Assembly: GCA_037444685.1 (NCBI GenBank)
Contig: JBBILX010000002.1
Span: 62,001-126,000, forward strand
DNA length: 64,000 nt
Direction of reading: 5' to 3'
From: UBA964 sp037444685
Lineage (GTDB): Bacteria > Pseudomonadota > Gammaproteobacteria > Steroidobacterales > Steroidobacteraceae
Shown: positions 25,731-34,516 of the stretch, one piece after another
Position numbering within the stretch: position 1 is the stretch's first letter
Layout: each line of letters opens with the position of its first letter
Position numbers and translations under genes: made by a program
The notes under the pieces: generated by a model
What the model was told of the DNA's origin: nothing
The model's database searches: none
What the model saw: the letters and a program-made list of their open reading frames with translations, nothing else

Positions 25731-26645
25731 TCACGGTCCAGATGACGGCACCTTACGCCGCGGCCGCATCAAATCCAGTAGCAAAGTCACCGCGATGCCA
25801 AGAACGGTGCCGGCCATTAATCCAATGAGCACAATTCGCGCTTTGCGTGGCCGTACCGAATTGCGCTCGGCCGGAGCGACGGCCGGGTCTAGCACCCTGA
25901 ACGCATACTGCTCGCGCACGTTAGCGAGCATGATTCGGTTCACCTGTGCTTCCATAAGGCTGTAAATCGAACGCTGTACCTCGAGATTGGTAGTCCGATT
26001 AAGCTCCGTCTGGAGGAATTCCAGGCTTCGCTTTGCCGCGCTGCTGGCCTGCGCCCGCATTGACTCATTGACGCGCCGGACGATCTCGTTGGCCCAGTCC
26101 GCCGCGGCTTTGCGGTCATACCACTCTATTCGCAACCTGAGCAGCCCCGTCTTGCGATCCTCAGAAACCGAGAAAACCCTGTCGTTAAGATACTTGATGG
26201 CATCGTCAACCGTCGGCACAGCACCCGTCCATGACGGTCGGAATCCGCCGGTCTCCGCGTCCCAGCGATCCTCGAAGAAAACCCGCATAAGGCCCAATTC
26301 CTCGACGAGGCCGGCCTGAAAGCCGCGGGAAGTGAGCGTTGCCAATGCAATCTCCTTGCTGGTTCCCGCACCAACGCCACCTAGACCGACGAGCGTGGCT
26401 ATGCCGCTGAACTGGGAAGCGAACCGTGCGAGTTCGCCACCACCGGGTCCGACACGCTCCTCCGTCGCTGGGGCCAGAAGTACTTCTGCGCGGTAAACGC
26501 GCGGCGCCGTGAAAGCATAGAGAACTGCAAGCCCCCCACAGGCTAGCACGGAGAGTGTCAGAATCCACCAACGACGCAGGAGTGATCGGATTATCTCTCC
26601 GAGAAGCGTGTCCCCAAGGGTGGCAGGAGTGGCTGCCGCGTTCAC
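25731..26645 (-). CDS. Wzz/GNVR-type polysaccharide chain length determinant
   Basis: 304 residues with the Wzz layout: N-terminal membrane segment (about 27-46, WWILTLSVLACGGLAVLYAF), a periplasmic helical region and a second membrane segment near 275-295 after the proline-rich LDPAVAPAERNSVRPRK. There is no fused tyrosine-kinase domain. It sets the modal length of the polymer made by the Wzy-like protein. GTG start at 26645. It lies 12 bases upstream of the methyltransferase start. Confidence 0.82.
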   Translation of the reverse strand: MNAAATPATLGDTLLGEIIRSLLRRWWILTLSVLACGGLAVLYAFTAPRVYRAEVLLAPATEERVGPGGGELARFASQFSGIATLVGLGGVGAGTSKEIALATLTSRGFQAGLVEELGLMRVFFEDRWDAETGGFRPSWTGAVPTVDDAIKYLNDRVFSVSEDRKTGLLRLRIEWYDRKAAADWANEIVRRVNESMRAQASSAAKRSLEFLQTELNRTTNLEVQRSIYSLMEAQVNRIMLANVREQYAFRVLDPAVAPAERNSVRPRKARIVLIGLMAGTVLGIAVTLLLDLMRPRRKVPSSGP

Positions 26646-26694
26646 TCGGAGCTCCGAATAGTGGCGCGACGCACCTCCACCAGCATCGCCATTC

Positions 26695-27651
26695 TCAAGT
26701 CAGGAGGTCCCGGAAGTAGCCGATCGTATACCCAAGCCCTTCCTCCAAGGGCACCTTGGGCTCCCAGCCTATGACGCGGCGCGCCATGCTGATATCCGGC
26801 CGACGCTGCATCGGATCGTCGCTGGGAAGCGGTGCGAACACGATGGTCGAGCGCGACTTGGTCATCTTGATAACGAGCTCCGCGAGTTCGAGGATAGTGA
26901 ATTCGTCGGGGTTCCCCAGGTTCATTGGGCCCGTGACGTCATCTTCGGTCGCCATTAGGCGCACGATGCCTTCGATGAGGTCATCGACGTAGCAGAAGGC
27001 ACGGGTCTGGTCGCCTTTGCCATAGACTGTGATTGGCTCACCGCGCAGCGCCTGGACGATGAAGTTGGAAACCACGCGACCGTCGGCAGGATGCATGTTC
27101 GGCCCGTAAGTGTTGAAGATGCGCGCCACCTTGATCCGCAGTTTATGCTGGCGCCAGTAATCGAAGAACAGAGTCTCGGCGCAGCGCTTGCCCTCGTCGT
27201 AGCACGAGCGTAGACCGACCGGATTCACGTTTCCCCAGTAGGCCTCCGTCTGCGGATGAACCGTGGGGTCACCATAGACCTCGCTGGTCGACGCCTGAAA
27301 AATTCTAGCTTTCAAACGCTTGGCCAGCCCAAGCATGTTGATCGCGCCGTGGACGCTGGTCTTGGTCGTCTGCACCGGATCGAACTGATAGTGGATGGGC
27401 GAGGCCGGGCATGCCAGGTTGTAGATCTCATCCACCTCTATATACAGAGGGAACGTTACGTCGTGGCGCATGAGTTCGAAACGTGGATTCGCGATCATGT
27501 GCGCGACGTTGCTGCGCCGACCAGTGAAAAAATTATCGATGCAAAGGACCTCATGCCCGTCGGCGAGCAGACGGGCGCAGAGGTGTGAGCCAAGAAAGCC
27601 AGCACCGCCGGTGACAGCGATGCGTCGTGGCGAATATCTGTCCTTCGTCAA
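26695..27651 (-). CDS. uxs: UDP-glucuronate decarboxylase (UDP-xylose synthase, UXS)
   Basis: 318 residues of the extended SDR family. TGGAGFLGSHLC binds NAD, NLACPASPIHYQ and STSEVYGDP are characteristic of UXS, SCYDEGKRCAE holds the Y-x3-K pair, and RIFNTYGPNM with DQTRAFCYVDD complete the pattern. It converts UDP-glucuronic acid to UDP-xylose. The TTG start has a GGAG Shine-Dalgarno eight bases upstream. No UDP-glucose dehydrogenase of standard type is seen in the window, so UDP-GlcA must come from elsewhere or from the dehydrogenase at 38362. Confidence 0.9.
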   Translation of the reverse strand: MTKDRYSPRRIAVTGGAGFLGSHLCARLLADGHEVLCIDNFFTGRRSNVAHMIANPRFELMRHDVTFPLYIEVDEIYNLACPASPIHYQFDPVQTTKTSVHGAINMLGLAKRLKARIFQASTSEVYGDPTVHPQTEAYWGNVNPVGLRSCYDEGKRCAETLFFDYWRQHKLRIKVARIFNTYGPNMHPADGRVVSNFIVQALRGEPITVYGKGDQTRAFCYVDDLIEGIVRLMATEDDVTGPMNLGNPDEFTILELAELVIKMTKSRSTIVFAPLPSDDPMQRRPDISMARRVIGWEPKVPLEEGLGYTIGYFRDLLT

Positions 27652-27669
27652 ACGAGCTTCTCCGTGAAA

Positions 27670-30507
27670 CTAGAACGAGTTGATCGCGGCGGCAGCAATC
27701 GCGAGGTTGTAAACAACCTGCGTCACCGCCTGCCACAGCGGCAGCGGCGGCAGCCGTTCCGTATCGAGCGGCGCGACGATCGTGTCGCCGGGGCGGATCT
27801 CGACTTGCCCGCCGCGACGGAACCAGCCGCGGCTCTCGCTCGCGATCACGCTGCCATCGGCGCGAACGACGTAGATCCGCCCGCGGTCGGCCTTGCGGGT
27901 GAGGCCACCGCTCAAGGCGATGTAGTCGTCGCGCGAGAGATCCGCCCGGTATAGGTGCGACGTGGTGTTCTGCACCTCGCCGAGCACGGTGACCTCCTGA
28001 CTGACCTTCGGGATTACGAGCCGGTCGCCGTTGCGGAGCACGATGTCGGCCTCACTGCCCGGGCGCGCGGCCATGACGCGCTCGAGATCGATGACGAGCC
28101 GGCCGACGGCGCGCGCCTCGCGGAGCTGCGCGAGCAGCGACTGGCCGAGCGCGAGCGACTGTGCACCCTGGCCCTGCGTACCGAGTTGCGCGGATTGCAA
28201 AGCGGCCGCCGCGAGATCGCCCTGCAGGCGCTCGGCGAGCCGCGCGATCTGCTCCTGCTCGCGCTGCTGGAGCTCGGCGCGTGTAAAGACCGCGCCCTGC
28301 GGAAACGCGAGCGACGTCAAGCCTCCGGCACGTTCGAGCACGGATTTCAAGGTCTCCCCTCGGCGGACTGGATACGTGCCCGGGAAGCGCACCTCGCCTG
28401 CAAGCGTCACGCTCTCCTGCTCCGACCACTCGGGCGTTTCCTTGATCACGAGATAGTCGAAGGGCTGCAGCGCGAGATCGGCCGAAGGGTCCCCACGCAG
28501 CGCCGCCGCGAGGTCGATCTCGAGAAGCTCGGTGCGTCGCGCTTCGCCATCGCTGCGATAGCGCGTCAGCTCCGCGCGGCCGCCATAGGCGGCATCGTCG
28601 AGGTTGCCGCCGGCGCGGACGAGATCGCTGACGCGCATCCCGGGCTCGAGCGGGTAGTCGCCCGGTGCGCGCACGCGGCCACCGATGCTGACGACGGCGG
28701 TCGGGCTCTCGGGGCGCGCCTGACGTCGCAGCTCGTCGAGCAGCGGGTCGATGACCTGGCGGCGGCTCGACTCGGCATCGAAGACGATCAAGCGGTCGCG
28801 CGGCTCGAGCGCGACGTCCGCGCGCGAGCCGGGCGCGCGCAGCGCGGCGCCGAGGTCGGCCGAGATCACGGCGACGCGGCGGTCGGGCGGCAGCTCGCGC
28901 CGGATCAGGATGTAGCCGGTATCGGCCTTCGGCTTCAGTTCGTCGACCGAGCCGATCACGTCCGAGAGGCGTAGCCCCTGCCGCCACGCGACGACACCGG
29001 GGCGGAAGACGTGGCCCTCGAGCGTGACGCCCGCATCGAGCGTCGGTCGCAGCCGCAGCACGCGCAGGCTGTCGCCGTTGCGGAGCCGTTCGCTGCGACC
29101 TTCCGCAGTGTCGAGCGGCACGTCGAGCACGACCCGGCGCCGGCTCTCGTCGATGCGGACGAGCGCGACGCGGCTGCCGTCGGCCTCGGGCGTGAGTCCG
29201 CCGGCGAGCGCGATCGCATCGGCGACCTGTGCCTCACCGCGCAGCTCGTAGATCGCCGGCCGGCGGACCTCGCCATCGATGGCGACGGTGGGGCCGACCG
29301 GCGGAATGAAGATCACGTCGCCGGGCAGCAGCTTGGCGTCGTTGCTCGAATCGCCGCGCAGCAGCAGGTCGTAGAGATCGATGCGGCGTATCGTCGCACC
29401 CTGGCGCTTGAGCTGGATGTCGCGCAGCGAGCCGGTCTCCTTGACACCGCCCGAGGCGAACAGCGCCGTCGTCACGGTACCGAGCCCGCTGATCGTGTAG
29501 GAACCGGGCCGGATCGCCTCACCGAGCACGAACACGCGGATCGAGCGCGTCTCGCCCATACTGACGCTCGCGCGCACGCCGATCATCTGCCGCGAGACGC
29601 GCGACTCGAGATCGGCGCGCACGGCGTTGAAGGTCTTGCCGCCGACGGCGATCGGACCGAGCTCGGGAAAGCTCACGCGGCCGTCGCGGCCAACCGTGAG
29701 CCGGAAGCTTCGGTTCTGGCTGCCGTAGAGCTGCACCATGAGCTCATCGCCGGGGCCGACGATGTAGTCCGACGGCACCGGCGCATCGGTCAGCGGCGCG
29801 AAGGTGGCCGGCACATCGCTGAAGAGGTCGTAGCCGTAGGGCTTGAGCCCCGCGACGCCCTGCCTCTGCACGGGAAGGCGCGTGATGCGCACATCGAGCT
29901 TCGCGAGCGCGGGTTCGGCCGCGACGCGCCGCGTCGCTTGCTCGTCCGTGAGACCCGCGAGGACGATGGGCCCGAAGCCCGGCAGCTGCAGCGCACCCGA
30001 GCGGTCGAGCTGGTAAGGGTTGCGGGCCCGCACGAGAGCGATCAGCCGCTCGAGCGAGCGCCGCTCCTCGGGTTCGTAGGTCGGTGCGGGTTCGCCCGGG
30101 ATCTGGACCGGCGGCAGGCCTGCGCCCTGCTGCTCGATCCGCGCCGGTTTGGCCTTGATGAAGTCGATGTCGACGAGGACGGTATCGTCGGCCCGCAGAC
30201 GGTTGTCGAGCCGCTCGAGGTCGGCGCGGGACAGCGGCGCGGTGGACGTTGAGGACTGCGCGCCGCCGCGCCTCTCTGCAGCACCCGCCTCGCTACCCTC
30301 GCCGCCGAGGCCAAGCTGTTGCAGCAGCGCGGCGCGATCCTCGGGGCTCAGGCTGCGCAGCAGCTCGAGCTGTTCGGCGCTCGGCATCTGCGCGACCGCG
30401 GGCGGCGTCGCAAGACCGAGCACGGCCGCGAGCAGCCCCACGGCGAGCGCGGCGGCGCGGCATCGCACGAGACCACGTCGCATCGTCGTCAGAAACCCTG
30501 CCGCCAT
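27670..30507 (-). CDS. Large Wza-like polysaccharide export protein with multiple SLBB domains
   Basis: 945 residues, far longer than Wza (about 380). A signal peptide covers about the first 40 residues (core LAVGLLAAVLGLA, then AVAQ). The poly-export domain with YIVGPGDELMVQLYG lies near residues 250-330. At least five SLBB-type segments follow (GSYTISGLG, AIYELRG, GVVAWRQG, GDYPLEPG, GTYPVRRG), each before an A/SGG-type turn, and the protein ends with YNLAIAAAAINSF. It probably forms the periplasmic and outer-membrane export channel. ATG 30507 (GGGGA upstream) overlaps the wzi stop by 19 bases; ATG 30483 is the alternative. Confidence 0.85.
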   Translation of the reverse strand: MAAGFLTTMRRGLVRCRAAALAVGLLAAVLGLATPPAVAQMPSAEQLELLRSLSPEDRAALLQQLGLGGEGSEAGAAERRGGAQSSTSTAPLSRADLERLDNRLRADDTVLVDIDFIKAKPARIEQQGAGLPPVQIPGEPAPTYEPEERRSLERLIALVRARNPYQLDRSGALQLPGFGPIVLAGLTDEQATRRVAAEPALAKLDVRITRLPVQRQGVAGLKPYGYDLFSDVPATFAPLTDAPVPSDYIVGPGDELMVQLYGSQNRSFRLTVGRDGRVSFPELGPIAVGGKTFNAVRADLESRVSRQMIGVRASVSMGETRSIRVFVLGEAIRPGSYTISGLGTVTTALFASGGVKETGSLRDIQLKRQGATIRRIDLYDLLLRGDSSNDAKLLPGDVIFIPPVGPTVAIDGEVRRPAIYELRGEAQVADAIALAGGLTPEADGSRVALVRIDESRRRVVLDVPLDTAEGRSERLRNGDSLRVLRLRPTLDAGVTLEGHVFRPGVVAWRQGLRLSDVIGSVDELKPKADTGYILIRRELPPDRRVAVISADLGAALRAPGSRADVALEPRDRLIVFDAESSRRQVIDPLLDELRRQARPESPTAVVSIGGRVRAPGDYPLEPGMRVSDLVRAGGNLDDAAYGGRAELTRYRSDGEARRTELLEIDLAAALRGDPSADLALQPFDYLVIKETPEWSEQESVTLAGEVRFPGTYPVRRGETLKSVLERAGGLTSLAFPQGAVFTRAELQQREQEQIARLAERLQGDLAAAALQSAQLGTQGQGAQSLALGQSLLAQLREARAVGRLVIDLERVMAARPGSEADIVLRNGDRLVIPKVSQEVTVLGEVQNTTSHLYRADLSRDDYIALSGGLTRKADRGRIYVVRADGSVIASESRGWFRRGGQVEIRPGDTIVAPLDTERLPPLPLWQAVTQVVYNLAIAAAAINSF

Positions 30508-32006
30508 TCGATGAATCCCCGCCAGTCGGTGTCTTTGCGCAGCGCGCCCGAGCGGTCGTCGTAGCCAAGACCGACGCGCAGTTCGCCGCGGCCCAAGGCG
30601 CGAAGCTCGAAGGCGCGATTGTACTCAAGCTCGAGATTGCGGATCTGCCCGCTCGCCGGCGCCAGCGCGTGGGTCGCATCGGGGAAGCCTCCGCCGCGAT
30701 TCACGTCGACCTTGCGCGCGAGCACGCTGAAGGTCTCGCCCGATGGGCGCACGAGCAGGGCGGCGGCCGACACCATGCGCCCGTCGTTGTCCATCGCGTG
30801 CCCGATCACGCGGCCGCGGTAGGTGTAGCCCTGCGGAAACAGGCTGTTCCGGTAGCCGCAGTCGAAGTCCGGTGCGCTGCGGGTGAACGTGCAGGCGCTG
30901 TCGGCGAACTCGGCCCGCAGCCGCCAGCTGCCGAAGCGGTTGGCACCCCAGATCTCGCCGCCCACGAGGCCCATGAACTTGCTCGGCAGGCCGTTCGCTT
31001 CGTCCTCGCCGATGAACTGCGCATAGGCCGCCACCGGGAGCTTCCGCCACGGCGAGCGGACACGGATGTCGTAGCCGGCCATCTGGTTGCCGGGCTCCTC
31101 GGCCGCGCCGAGGCTCGCATCGCGGTTGTCGCGACCGACCAGCAGGTCCCAGACCGTGCCGAGGTCGCACTCGCGCCCCTTGCCGCAGAACTGCGCGCTG
31201 CGCGTCAGCGCGATCTCGAGCCACGGTCGCGGCCGGAAGTTCACGCGCGCGGCGAGAAACTTGACGTCGGGCAACACCGCGAGTTGCCCGTCGCGTGCCG
31301 TCGTCGCGCCCTCGGACTGGCCGACGGCGATGCTCGCGCGCCACGGGCCGATCCAGCGCAGCCACGGCGTCTTGAACGCATCGGTGTAGTTGCGCTCGAT
31401 CGTCAGCGACGGAATCGGCCGCGCGTTCGTGCCGAGTATCAGGCTGCCGTCCCAGCCTGGTCCCCACCAGCGCGGCATGGCGCCCGCCGAGATCATGAAG
31501 TTGCCGACGTTCAAGCCAACGTAGGAACCATCGAGCCGCACGTCCTGCCCATCGACGGCGTCGGCGACGGCGGTGACCTCGAGCCGCGCGGCGACGCGCT
31601 CGCCGAGCCAGGACATCGCGGCACCGAGCTCGCCTTCGTCCCGCGGCGAGTCGCCGAAGCCGCGCAGCTCGGTCGGCTCACCGGCCGCCGCGACACGCAG
31701 TTCGAGCCCGCCGGAGCCCGTTGCGGCTGCCTCGCGCGCCGCGCGCTGCACACGCTGGAGCGCGCCGTCGATCAGCGGATTGCGCGTGGGCGAGTCGTTC
31801 GCCGCGAGCACGTCGCGCGCGATGTCGGGCCAGGACATTGGCCAGGTCGTCGTCGGCGAACGGATCACGCCCTCGTCGGCGAGCAGCTGGATGTCGTGGC
31901 GCAGCGAGAGGCTGCCCGGCGCGAGCCAAGGATCCGCGACGACGGGCGCCGCGGCCGAAACGAGCGAAACCGTCGCTGCAAGGCGCAGCCAGTGCCTGAA
32001 TCGCAA
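30489..32006 (-). CDS. Capsule assembly Wzi family outer-membrane protein (copy 1)
   Basis: 505 residues. A signal peptide ends near VVADPW. A domain that senses N-terminal order follows (SLRHDIQLLADEGVI, then TWPMSW), and the rest is rich in alternating beta strands with aromatic girdles, ending in EWRQGF with a terminal phenylalanine as in outer-membrane barrels. Wzi binds capsule polymer at the cell surface. The TTG start (CAA at 32004-32006 on the plus strand) is the only start before an upstream stop. It heads the export genes of this transcript. It is paralogous to 33005-34513, with matching motifs such as GPGWDGSLIL versus GPGEDSSLIL. Confidence 0.82.
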   Translation of the reverse strand: MRFRHWLRLAATVSLVSAAAPVVADPWLAPGSLSLRHDIQLLADEGVIRSPTTTWPMSWPDIARDVLAANDSPTRNPLIDGALQRVQRAAREAAATGSGGLELRVAAAGEPTELRGFGDSPRDEGELGAAMSWLGERVAARLEVTAVADAVDGQDVRLDGSYVGLNVGNFMISAGAMPRWWGPGWDGSLILGTNARPIPSLTIERNYTDAFKTPWLRWIGPWRASIAVGQSEGATTARDGQLAVLPDVKFLAARVNFRPRPWLEIALTRSAQFCGKGRECDLGTVWDLLVGRDNRDASLGAAEEPGNQMAGYDIRVRSPWRKLPVAAYAQFIGEDEANGLPSKFMGLVGGEIWGANRFGSWRLRAEFADSACTFTRSAPDFDCGYRNSLFPQGYTYRGRVIGHAMDNDGRMVSAAALLVRPSGETFSVLARKVDVNRGGGFPDATHALAPASGQIRNLELEYNRAFELRALGRGELRVGLGYDDRSGALRKDTDWRGFIEWRQGF

Positions 32007-32102
32007 GGAGAGACCCCCTGATGAATCCGAACATAATACGTTCGGGAAGGGGCTTCATGCAATGAAATCAGGTATTTAGCTCGAAATTGCTGCTGGACAC
32101 GC

Positions 32103-32297
32103 CATGGTGAAGTGCCGTCGCACCTCGAGACGTTTGCGCGGCTGGTCGCCGCTGCCAAGGTCGTGGGAGCGCAAATTCACGATGCGCGGATCGCTGCGAT
32201 CTGCCTCAGTCACGGTGTCAGCGGGCTGTGGGCGATGGACCGGGACTTCTCCACGTACCCGCAACTGCGCGTCCGTAATCCATTGGTTGGCCGGTGA
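32103..32297 (+). pseudogene. C-terminal remnant of a VapC/PIN toxin
   Basis: About 62 codons that match only the C-terminal third of a PIN toxin: GEVPSHLETFARLVAAAKVVGA, then HDARIAAICLSHGVSGLW, DRDFSTYPQLRVRNPL. The acidic residue in IHDARIAA and the DRDF motif are intact but the N-terminal catalytic half is missing, so it cannot be an active nuclease. It lies about 90 bases upstream of an intact toxin-antitoxin pair. Confidence 0.7.
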
Positions 32298-32373
32298 TCG
32301 AAGCGCGGTAGCGGCTCGTTGCAGCCGTTCTGGCGCCTGAGTGTGCATACATTGTGGAATTGTAATTAGACCA

Positions 32374-32388
32374 GTCATAAAGTATGAC
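32374..32388 (+). promoter_or_regulatory. Operator-like inverted repeat over the antitoxin start
   Basis: GTCATA (32374-32379), AAG, TATGAC (32383-32388): a perfect six-base inverted repeat with a three-base spacer, covering the first ATG of the antitoxin gene. Phd/YefM antitoxins repress their own promoters through short palindromes of this kind. Its place supports the second ATG (32390) as the real start. A possible TTGTAA at 32360 lies upstream. Confidence 0.45.
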
Positions 32389-32608
32389 CATGAAACAGAT
32401 TGCTGCCGCCAAGTTCAAGGAGCAATGCCTCGCGATTCTCGATCACGTCGATACGGACGGGATCGTGATCACGAAGCACGGTAAGCCTATCGCCAAGCTC
32501 GTGCCGATCCGGACCGAGTCCGCCGAATTGATCGGTGCCCTGAGAGGTCGGCTGACGATCAAGGACAACGTTCTCGGCACAGGCGTGAAATGGGATGCTG
32601 AATCTTGA
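32384..32608 (+). CDS. Phd/YefM-family antitoxin
   Basis: 74 residues (72 if ATG 32390 is used). AAAKFKEQCLAILDHV and VITKHGKPIAKLVPI are the DNA-binding and dimerisation core of Phd/YefM antitoxins; the C-terminal tail IKDNVLGTGVKWDAES should bind and block the toxin. It overlaps the toxin gene by 14 bases, the usual antitoxin-first order. It lies on the strand opposite to the two flanking wzi genes. Confidence 0.88.
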   Translation: MTMKQIAAAKFKEQCLAILDHVDTDGIVITKHGKPIAKLVPIRTESAELIGALRGRLTIKDNVLGTGVKWDAES

Positions 32609-32954
32609 TACGCCCATGCTCCTGCACGCCCTCGGCGGGACGCTCACACCGAAGGAGGATCGGCTGCTGCGTAACAACCGCTGGGGCATCAGTGCGATCG
32701 TGCTATGGGAGGTCGCCAAGCTCGCGCAGTGTGGGCGTATCGTCCTGGACCTCGAAGACCGGCAGGTCGTCAGGGCTCTCTCCGCGCTGCATGTCTGGCC
32801 AATCAGTCTGGAGATCGCACGGACCGGTGTTCAGCTCGACGTCCACGTCGATCCCGCGGACGAGCTGATCGGCGCCACGAGCATCGTCCACGACGTGCCT
32901 CTCGTGACACGGGACCGCAAGCTGCGGGCCTCGTCGCTGATCCCGCTCGCCTGA
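32595..32954 (+). CDS. VapC-type PIN-domain toxin ribonuclease
   Basis: 119 residues. NLDTPMLLHAL has the first acidic residue (D5), SAIVLWEVAKLA the second (E39), and DPADELIGATSIVHDVPLVTRD supplies D89 and D107: the four-acidic PIN active site. It is expected to cleave RNA, in this family often tRNA or rRNA, unless bound by the antitoxin. The ATG lies inside the antitoxin gene, so the two are co-translated. Confidence 0.88.
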   Translation: MLNLDTPMLLHALGGTLTPKEDRLLRNNRWGISAIVLWEVAKLAQCGRIVLDLEDRQVVRALSALHVWPISLEIARTGVQLDVHVDPADELIGATSIVHDVPLVTRDRKLRASSLIPLA

Positions 32955-33004
32955 CGGTCAGGCAAACGCCTCGGCAGCGCAGCGAGCCTCCCGGCGCGAG
33001 GCCG

Positions 33005-34513
33005 TCAACGCACCCCCCACTCCCAGCGCAGCGCGGCGGTCGCGCCTCGATCGCGCGCGCCGGATGCGGGCGCGTAGTCCTCGTAGCCGATTTCGACCTC
33101 GAGCCGATGCGGGCCGCGGCGCGCGCGCCAACCGAGCGCCGCCGAGCGGTAATCGGCCGGCAGCGCGCTGACCGTGTTCGTTGGATCGAAGCCCGGATTG
33201 CGGTTGAGCCGCGCGTCGCGAAGCTGCAGCGACCACTGCGTCTCGCGCCGCTCGACCAGCGTGAGCCCAAGGCTCCATGTCTGCGCATCATTGTCGCTCG
33301 TGTGGCCAATGACGCGGCCTCGATAGCGATAGCCATCGACGTTGAAGCGCTCCTGCCGGTAGGCGCAGTCGAAGCGCGGCTGCGGCCGGGTGTACGAGCA
33401 GGTCGTGTCGGCATACTCGAGGTAGCCTCGCAGCCGTCGGCCGTCGCCGAGTTCGTGCCAGGCCTCGAGACCGTACTGGGCGAGGTTCTTGACCGGGAAG
33501 TAGCTCGACTCGTCCTCGCCGACGATGTGGACGCGCAGGGCCAAGGGCAAGGCCGGCCACGGTGAGCGCAGGCGAAGGTCGATGCCGGCCATCTGGTTGC
33601 CGGGTTCGGACTCGGCGCTCGCGTCGATGCCGACGTTGTCGTTGCCGAGCAGCAGGTCGCGCAAGGTGCGCAGCGTGCACGGCCGGCCCGCGCCGCAGGT
33701 CTGCGCGGTGCGCGACAGCCCGATCGTGAGCCAGGGCAGCGGGCTCGCCTCGACCCGCGCGCCGAGGAACAGCGGGCGGTCGATGTCGCGCCGCTCGCCC
33801 TCCATGCGTGCCGCGAACAGGCTCGCGCGCCAGGGGCCGACCCAACGCAGCCCGCGCATCGCGAAAGGCCGTACCGTGGCACGCTCGAGCACGAGCGCCG
33901 GCATCGGTCTGGCATTGTCGGAGAGGATCAGACTGCTGTCCTCGCCCGGTCCCCAGTGGCGATCGATCACGTCGGCGCCGAAAAGCCAGTTCCGCCACTG
34001 CGCGGTGACATGACTGCCGTCGAAGCGGACGAGCCGCTCGCCGTCCGCATCGCGCGAGACGGACACGGCGAGCGTCGCGCCGAGTCGCGCGGCGGCGATC
34101 GGATCGGCGCCCGAGCGGCGCCAGGCGACACCGAGCTCGGCGTCGTCGCGCCAGGGGGCACCATGCGCGCGCAGCCGCGCGGGCTCGGCGACTGACGCGA
34201 ATGCCGACACGCCGCCGGCCCTCGCCGCGGCGAGCGCCGAGTGCAGCGCGGCGAACTCGGTCGCGGCTGCCGGGTCCGCGGCCGACGCGCGCGCGATCGC
34301 CTCCTCGATCATGCCGGCCGGCATCGGCCAGGTGCCGAGCGGCAGCCGCAGGCGGCCGGCATCGACGAGTCGACGCAGTTCCTCGCGGACGAAGCTGTCG
34401 CGGACGCCGACCCAGTCCGTCGCGCGCGCATGCGGCGGCGCTGCGGCCGCGACGATCCATGCTGTGAGCGCGGCCACGACACGCAGCGCGCGCTTCCCTG
34501 CCGCGTCGTGCAT
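33005..34513 (-). CDS. Capsule assembly Wzi family outer-membrane protein (copy 2)
   Basis: 502 residues with signal peptide (VVAALTAWIVAAAAPPHARA), an N-terminal REELRRLVDAGRLRLPLGTWPMP segment equivalent to that of copy 1, and a beta-rich C-terminal body with EPGNQMAGIDLRLRSPW, which aligns with EPGNQMAGYDIRVRSPW in copy 1. Shared YRGRVIGH and SDNDAQ/MDNDGR segments confirm paralogy. ATG start at 34513, three bases after the pgi stop, so it is co-transcribed with pgi. The 391-base gap between its start and copy 1 on this strand is filled by the toxin-antitoxin pair on the other strand. Confidence 0.8.
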   Translation of the reverse strand: MHDAAGKRALRVVAALTAWIVAAAAPPHARATDWVGVRDSFVREELRRLVDAGRLRLPLGTWPMPAGMIEEAIARASAADPAAATEFAALHSALAAARAGGVSAFASVAEPARLRAHGAPWRDDAELGVAWRRSGADPIAAARLGATLAVSVSRDADGERLVRFDGSHVTAQWRNWLFGADVIDRHWGPGEDSSLILSDNARPMPALVLERATVRPFAMRGLRWVGPWRASLFAARMEGERRDIDRPLFLGARVEASPLPWLTIGLSRTAQTCGAGRPCTLRTLRDLLLGNDNVGIDASAESEPGNQMAGIDLRLRSPWPALPLALRVHIVGEDESSYFPVKNLAQYGLEAWHELGDGRRLRGYLEYADTTCSYTRPQPRFDCAYRQERFNVDGYRYRGRVIGHTSDNDAQTWSLGLTLVERRETQWSLQLRDARLNRNPGFDPTNTVSALPADYRSAALGWRARRGPHRLEVEIGYEDYAPASGARDRGATAALRWEWGVR

Positions 34514-34516
34514 GGC

